Of a stretch of 11,252 bases of DNA, positions 10,718-11,252 are shown piece after piece. Numbering within the stretch: the stretch's first letter is position 1; every line of letters begins with the position of its first letter. The stretch comes from Candidatus Micrarchaeota archaeon UBA95 (GTDB lineage Archaea; Micrarchaeota; Micrarchaeia; Norongarragalinales; Norongarragalinaceae). The stretch lies in contig DALH01000057.1 in the NCBI GenBank assembly GCA_002499405.1, forward strand, positions 1 to 11,252, read 5' to 3'. The position numbers and the translations under genes were made by a program. The notes under the pieces were generated by a model that did not search any database, had not been told where the DNA came from, and saw nothing but the letters and a program-made list of their open reading frames with translations.

Positions 10718-11252
10718 TACTCGATTTTCTGGTAGAGGACTTCCGGCTTGTTGATTTGCCTGACGGTGAGGCAATCCTCCCACTTCGGCTCCTCGTTGAG
10801 CCAGGCGAAAACCTTTTTCGTTGAAGCGGGGAGCACGGGGTGGAGGGCGACGCTGAGGACGTAAACCGCGCGGCACGCGTTGTGCAAAACGGTTTTGGCT
10901 TCGTCCGGGTTTTCCTTCAAGAGCTTCCAGGGCGCGCGGTCGTTGAAGTATTTGTTGCATTCGCCGGCGAACGCCATGCAGGACTCGAGGGAGCGTTTGA
11001 GTTCCACTGCGTCGTAGTGATTGGCGGCTTCCTGAAGGAATCTCGGGATTTTTGCCTCAAATTCCTTGTCCTCGTTTTTTTCAACGCTTTTTTCGGGGAC
11101 GCCGTTCGTCTTGGAGTAGGCGAAGGAGAGGACTCGGTAGACGAGGTTGCCGTAGGCGTCAATCAACTCGTTGTTGGTTTTCGTCTTTAACTCGTCCCAC
11201 GAGAAGTTGATGTCGGCCGTGGAGTTGGGCGTGATTGCGGTGAGGTAATACC
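10714..11252 (-). CDS. metG: Methionyl-tRNA synthetase, C-terminal part (cut by window edge)
   Basis: Only the last 179 codons or so are in the window; the catalytic domain lies beyond 11252. The visible part starts YYLTAITPNSTADINFSWDELKTKTNNELIDAYGNLVYRVLSF, which is the classic junction to the MetRS anticodon-binding helical domain. It continues through FNDRAPWKLLKENPDEA and LHPVLPASTKKVFAWL, both conserved in that domain. The protein ends in LYQKIEY with no EMAP/Trbp111-like tRNA-binding domain, as in many archaea where that domain is absent or encoded separately. The stop overlaps the convergent hypothetical gene by 4 bp. The frame is open to the edge, so no start can be assigned. Confidence 0.95.
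   Translation of the reverse strand, partial: YYLTAITPNSTADINFSWDELKTKTNNELIDAYGNLVYRVLSFAYSKTNGVPEKSVEKNEDKEFEAKIPRFLQEAANHYDAVELKRSLESCMAFAGECNKYFNDRAPWKLLKENPDEAKTVLHNACRAVYVLSVALHPVLPASTKKVFAWLNEEPKWEDCLTVRQINKPEVLYQKIEY

Overview
The window is archaeal. It holds an archaeal-type alanyl-tRNA synthetase with an N-terminal zinc knuckle, an archaeal RNase P RNA, tRNA genes split by bulge-helix-bulge introns, the archaeal ArvA/ArvB/ArvC cluster, and TATA boxes about 25 bp before many start codons (leaderless transcription). GC is mostly 50-65% and genes are tightly packed, with convergent stop codons that overlap. The compactness and the non-canonical tRNA intron would suit a DPANN-type or euryarchaeal lineage, but I cannot name the taxon.

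Layout. 37-519 (-): glycine/alanine-rich membrane protein, divergent from a flavodoxin-like protein at 619-1104 (+). 1101-2423 (-): arvA-arvB-arvC (OapA/B/C: small GTPase, DUF2073, zinc ribbon), a cluster linked to extracellular vesicle formation in Euryarchaeota. 2455-3450 (-): radical SAM protein of the AmmeMemoRadiSam type, divergent from a zinc-ribbon membrane protein (3502-3834, +) across one symmetric TATA element. 3831-4139 (+): O6-alkylguanine-DNA alkyltransferase, running into a SprT-like zinc metalloprotease at 4124-4804 (-). 4886-4990 (+): 34-residue, extremely basic peptide with a good ribosome binding site. About 5119-5440 (+): RNase P RNA; helices P1, P2 and P4, including the bulged U in P4, can be paired by hand. 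5475-8087 (+): alaS. 8091-8246 (-): elongator tRNA-Met with two introns. 8329-9974 (+): operon of a dolichyl-diphosphatase-like PAP2 protein, a polyprenol/dolichol kinase-like protein and thymidylate kinase. 10003-10135 (+): tRNA-Glu with one intron. 10265-10717 (+): unknown helical protein. 10714-11252 (-): 3' part of metG, cut by the window edge.

The most striking observation is in the tRNA introns. The T-loop intron of tRNA-Met (position 59/60) and the anticodon-loop intron of tRNA-Glu (37/38) share a 47-nt core, 43/47 identical. The genes are different, the intron positions are different, and the strands are opposite, about 1.9 kb apart. The four differences fit a conserved hairpin: two form a compensatory G-C to A-U change and two lie in loops. 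The bases outside the core are fitted to each host's bulge-helix-bulge. This looks like recent spread of a tRNA intron from one tRNA gene to another.

Functionally the window is mostly housekeeping: tRNA maturation and charging (RNase P, alaS, metG, two tRNAs), lipid-carrier recycling (PAP2 plus polyprenol kinase), dTMP supply and DNA alkylation repair. It also carries the vesicle-associated Arv cluster.
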